A stretch of 7,386 bases of DNA from Methylothermaceae bacterium (GTDB taxonomy: Bacteria; Pseudomonadota; Gammaproteobacteria; Methylococcales; Methylothermaceae): the NCBI GenBank assembly GCA_027024125.1, contig JALVSV010000043.1:1-7386 (forward strand), in the 5' to 3' direction. The notes beneath the pieces are model-generated. The model was not told the DNA's origin. It searched no databases and saw nothing but the letters and a program-made list of their open reading frames with translations. This document shows positions 6,190 through 7,386 of this stretch, piece after piece (the stretch's first letter is position 1; each line of letters starts with the position of its first letter). The position numbers were made by a program, and so were the translations under genes.

Positions 6190-6893
6190 GGTTCCGCTGG
6201 TTCATTTTGATTTGTGGATTCGTGCTTGGCCATGGTGTACAAGCGGCTCAAAACGCCTTCTTTGGATGGTATGGCATTTCCGCGACAGGCCGCATGGGGG
6301 TCATTTCCCCCGCATTGAAAAATTTCAGCTGGAGCTTTCTCAACCAGGCACGCCTGAGCCACGTTCCCCAGAAGCAGTTCGGCAATACCGCCAACAAGCT
6401 CACGGAAAACCTGTTGTTTGTCCAGTTCAACTATCACTTCTCCGACCAACTCCATATCGGACTGGGTTATACCCGCAATTGGCTCGATCACTTCAACGAG
6501 AATCGTGCCTACGAAGAAATTGGCTGGCACAGTCTGGCTCACGAATGGGGAACATTCACTGTCCGTACGCGACTGGAACAAAGAGTGAATGACAATCTGG
6601 ACGCAAACAACACGGGAGTCCGTCTACGCCAGCTGGTCCAGTGGAGTCACCCCTTGCCAGTATTTCCAGAAGTAAATTTAATTCTCAACGACGAAGTGAT
6701 GTGGTATCTCAATTCCAGCAGTTTCCGCAATGACGGTTTCTCCGAAAACCGTGTCTTCGCTGGAGTGGATCTACCTGTGATTGACAAAATCCGCTTCACG
6801 GTTGGATACATGAATCAGTTCGTCCGCAAGGGAACTTCAAGAGACAACCTGGTCAATCACATTCTATTCACCAATATCGGTTTCCATTTCTGA
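6186..6893 (+). CDS. DUF2490-type outer-membrane beta-barrel protein
   Basis: A 235-residue secreted protein. Residues 1-20 form a Sec signal peptide (basic MRFR, hydrophobic WFILICGFVLG, VQA before a predicted cut at 20/21). The remainder alternates polar and hydrophobic residues in strand-like segments and ends in the aromatic FHF expected of an outer-membrane barrel. DUF2490-like landmarks are LLFVQFNYHFSDQLHIGLGY (76-95), RTRLEQR (127-133), RLRQLVQW (146-153), ENRVFAGVDL (187-196) and VGYMNQF (206-212). The ATG at 6186 overlaps the hyfI stop (ATGA) and has GAGGAG upstream, so it is co-translated with the redox complex. No catalytic role is known to me for this family. Base composition is clearly less GC-rich than in the hyf membrane genes. 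It is probably a porin-like or structural barrel; its link to the complex is inferred from position only. Confidence 0.85.
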   Translation: MRFRWFILICGFVLGHGVQAAQNAFFGWYGISATGRMGVISPALKNFSWSFLNQARLSHVPQKQFGNTANKLTENLLFVQFNYHFSDQLHIGLGYTRNWLDHFNENRAYEEIGWHSLAHEWGTFTVRTRLEQRVNDNLDANNTGVRLRQLVQWSHPLPVFPEVNLILNDEVMWYLNSSSFRNDGFSENRVFAGVDLPVIDKIRFTVGYMNQFVRKGTSRDNLVNHILFTNIGFHF

Positions 6894-6905
6894 CCCTTCA
6901 AGACT

Positions 6906-6910
6906 AAAGG
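6906..6910 (+). promoter_or_regulatory. Ribosome binding site for the phnA-like gene
   Basis: AAAGG, nine bases before the TTG at 6920. It supports TTG as the start, since no ATG or GTG occurs in frame before the first zinc-ribbon cysteine. Confidence 0.5.
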
Positions 6911-6919
6911 TACTCGATT

Positions 6920-7264
6920 TTGACTAAGCTTCCACCCTGCCCAAAATGCAATTCCAAATATACCTATGAGGACAATCCTCTCTATATCTGTCCCGAATGC
7001 GGCCATGAATGGAGTCATGACGCCCCCGATAACTCAGCGGAAGAAACATCTCGGTCGGTATTTGATGCCCATGGCAATGTCCTGCAGGATGGGGACAGCA
7101 TCACCGTCATCAAAGACCTGAAAGTCAAAGGGACTTCTTCGGTTGTCAAGGTTGGAACCAAGATCAAAAACATTCGGCTGGTGGAAGGCGATCACAACAT
7201 CGACTGCAGGATCCCGGGCATCGGCGCCATGAAACTGAAATCGGCATTCGTCAAGAAGGCTTAG
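6920..7264 (+). CDS. phnA: PhnA/YjdM family zinc-ribbon protein
   Basis: A 114-residue protein matching the PhnA (YjdM) family almost end to end; E. coli PhnA is about 111 residues. The N-terminal zinc ribbon shows two Cys pairs, CPKC (7-10) and CPEC (24-27), in [14 protein letters not shown] and [11 protein letters not shown]. The C-terminal PhnA domain covers about 45-114, with [20 protein letters not shown] (47-66) and [20 protein letters not shown] (67-86). The start is TTG at 6920, supported by AAAGG upstream and by alignment with the family N-terminus. Despite its name, E. coli PhnA is not required for C-P bond cleavage, and the family's role is poorly defined. It lies 26 bases after the barrel gene, so it may share the transcript, but it is widespread on its own and need not be functionally linked to the complex. 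Confidence 0.92.
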   Translation: MTKLPPCPKCNSKYTYEDNPLYICPECGHEWSHDAPDNSAEETSRSVFDAHGNVLQDGDSITVIKDLKVKGTSSVVKVGTKIKNIRLVEGDHNIDCRIPGIGAMKLKSAFVKKA

Positions 7265-7334
7265 CAAGCCGGCAGGACCGCGTCATTTAAACACGTAAAG
7301 GGTTGATTGAAGAGGTAGGTGGTGTGGTTCCAAA

Positions 7335-7361
7335 GCCTCGCCGGCAGGGAGGCCGGCGCGG
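7335..7361 (+). repeat. GC-rich hairpin, probable dispersed intergenic repeat
   Basis: CGCCGGC (7339-7345) pairs with GCCGGCG (7352-7358) around an AGGGAG loop, and the stem extends through one mismatch by two more C-G pairs (7336-7337 with 7360-7361). The following GAGCCTACAGGGGCGAGC (7361-7378) completes a pattern (hairpin, then CGGAGCCTACAGGG) that I recall as a recurrent intergenic unit in some gammaproteobacteria. It could also act as a transcript end-stabilising hairpin. No T-run follows it, so it is not a classic intrinsic terminator. GCCGGCAGG also occurs just after the phnA stop (7268-7276). The 7265-7334 stretch shows no gene. Confidence 0.5.
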
Positions 7362-7386
7362 AGCCTACAGGGGCGAGCCGGACCGA

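Noticed and set aside
7265..7334. Intrinsic terminator directly after phnA
   Set aside because: No stable hairpin followed by a T-run is visible; a single GCCGGC near the stop has no nearby partner arm.

Overview
The window reads as one plus-strand gene cluster from a Gram-negative, GC-rich proteobacterium, most likely gammaproteobacterial. The basis is an outer-membrane barrel gene, a proteobacterial-type hyf gene set, and short intergenic repeats that resemble families I associate with beta- and gammaproteobacteria. The genus cannot be read from the sequence.

Positions 1-6189 hold a six-gene set homologous to hydrogenase-4 / formate hydrogenlyase (Hyf/Hyc): hyfB (5' end outside the window), hyfC, hyfE, hyfF, hyfG and hyfI. 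The first five are tightly coupled by 1-4 base stop/start overlaps. HyfB and HyfF are antiporter-like membrane subunits, HyfC is the NuoH-like membrane anchor, HyfE is a small NuoK-like membrane subunit, HyfG is a NuoC-NuoD-type large subunit, and HyfI is the NuoB-like iron-sulfur small subunit.

The central observation is that the HyfG-like protein has lost all four cysteines that bind nickel in true [NiFe] hydrogenases (Ser227, Thr230, Ser517 and Gly520 stand in their places). HyfI keeps its iron-sulfur ligands, and the membrane subunits keep their key charged residues. The complex is therefore probably not a hydrogenase but a complex-I-like, ion-translocating oxidoreductase of the 'energy-converting hydrogenase-related' (Ehr) kind, with an unknown electron donor and acceptor. 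Neither hyfH (the ferredoxin-like subunit) nor hyfD is present between the genes seen here.

The only real gap inside the hyf set, 5541-5661, separates hyfG from hyfI. It holds two different repeat-like motifs: an inverted repeat built on CACCGCAGAG, and an ACTCTGACCCC motif flanked by AT-rich sequence.

Positions 6186-6893 encode a secreted DUF2490-type outer-membrane beta-barrel. Its ATG overlaps the hyfI stop, so it appears co-translated with the complex. Positions 6920-7264 encode a PhnA/YjdM-type zinc-ribbon protein starting at TTG. The last 122 bases are non-coding and contain a GC-rich hairpin that looks like a dispersed intergenic repeat.
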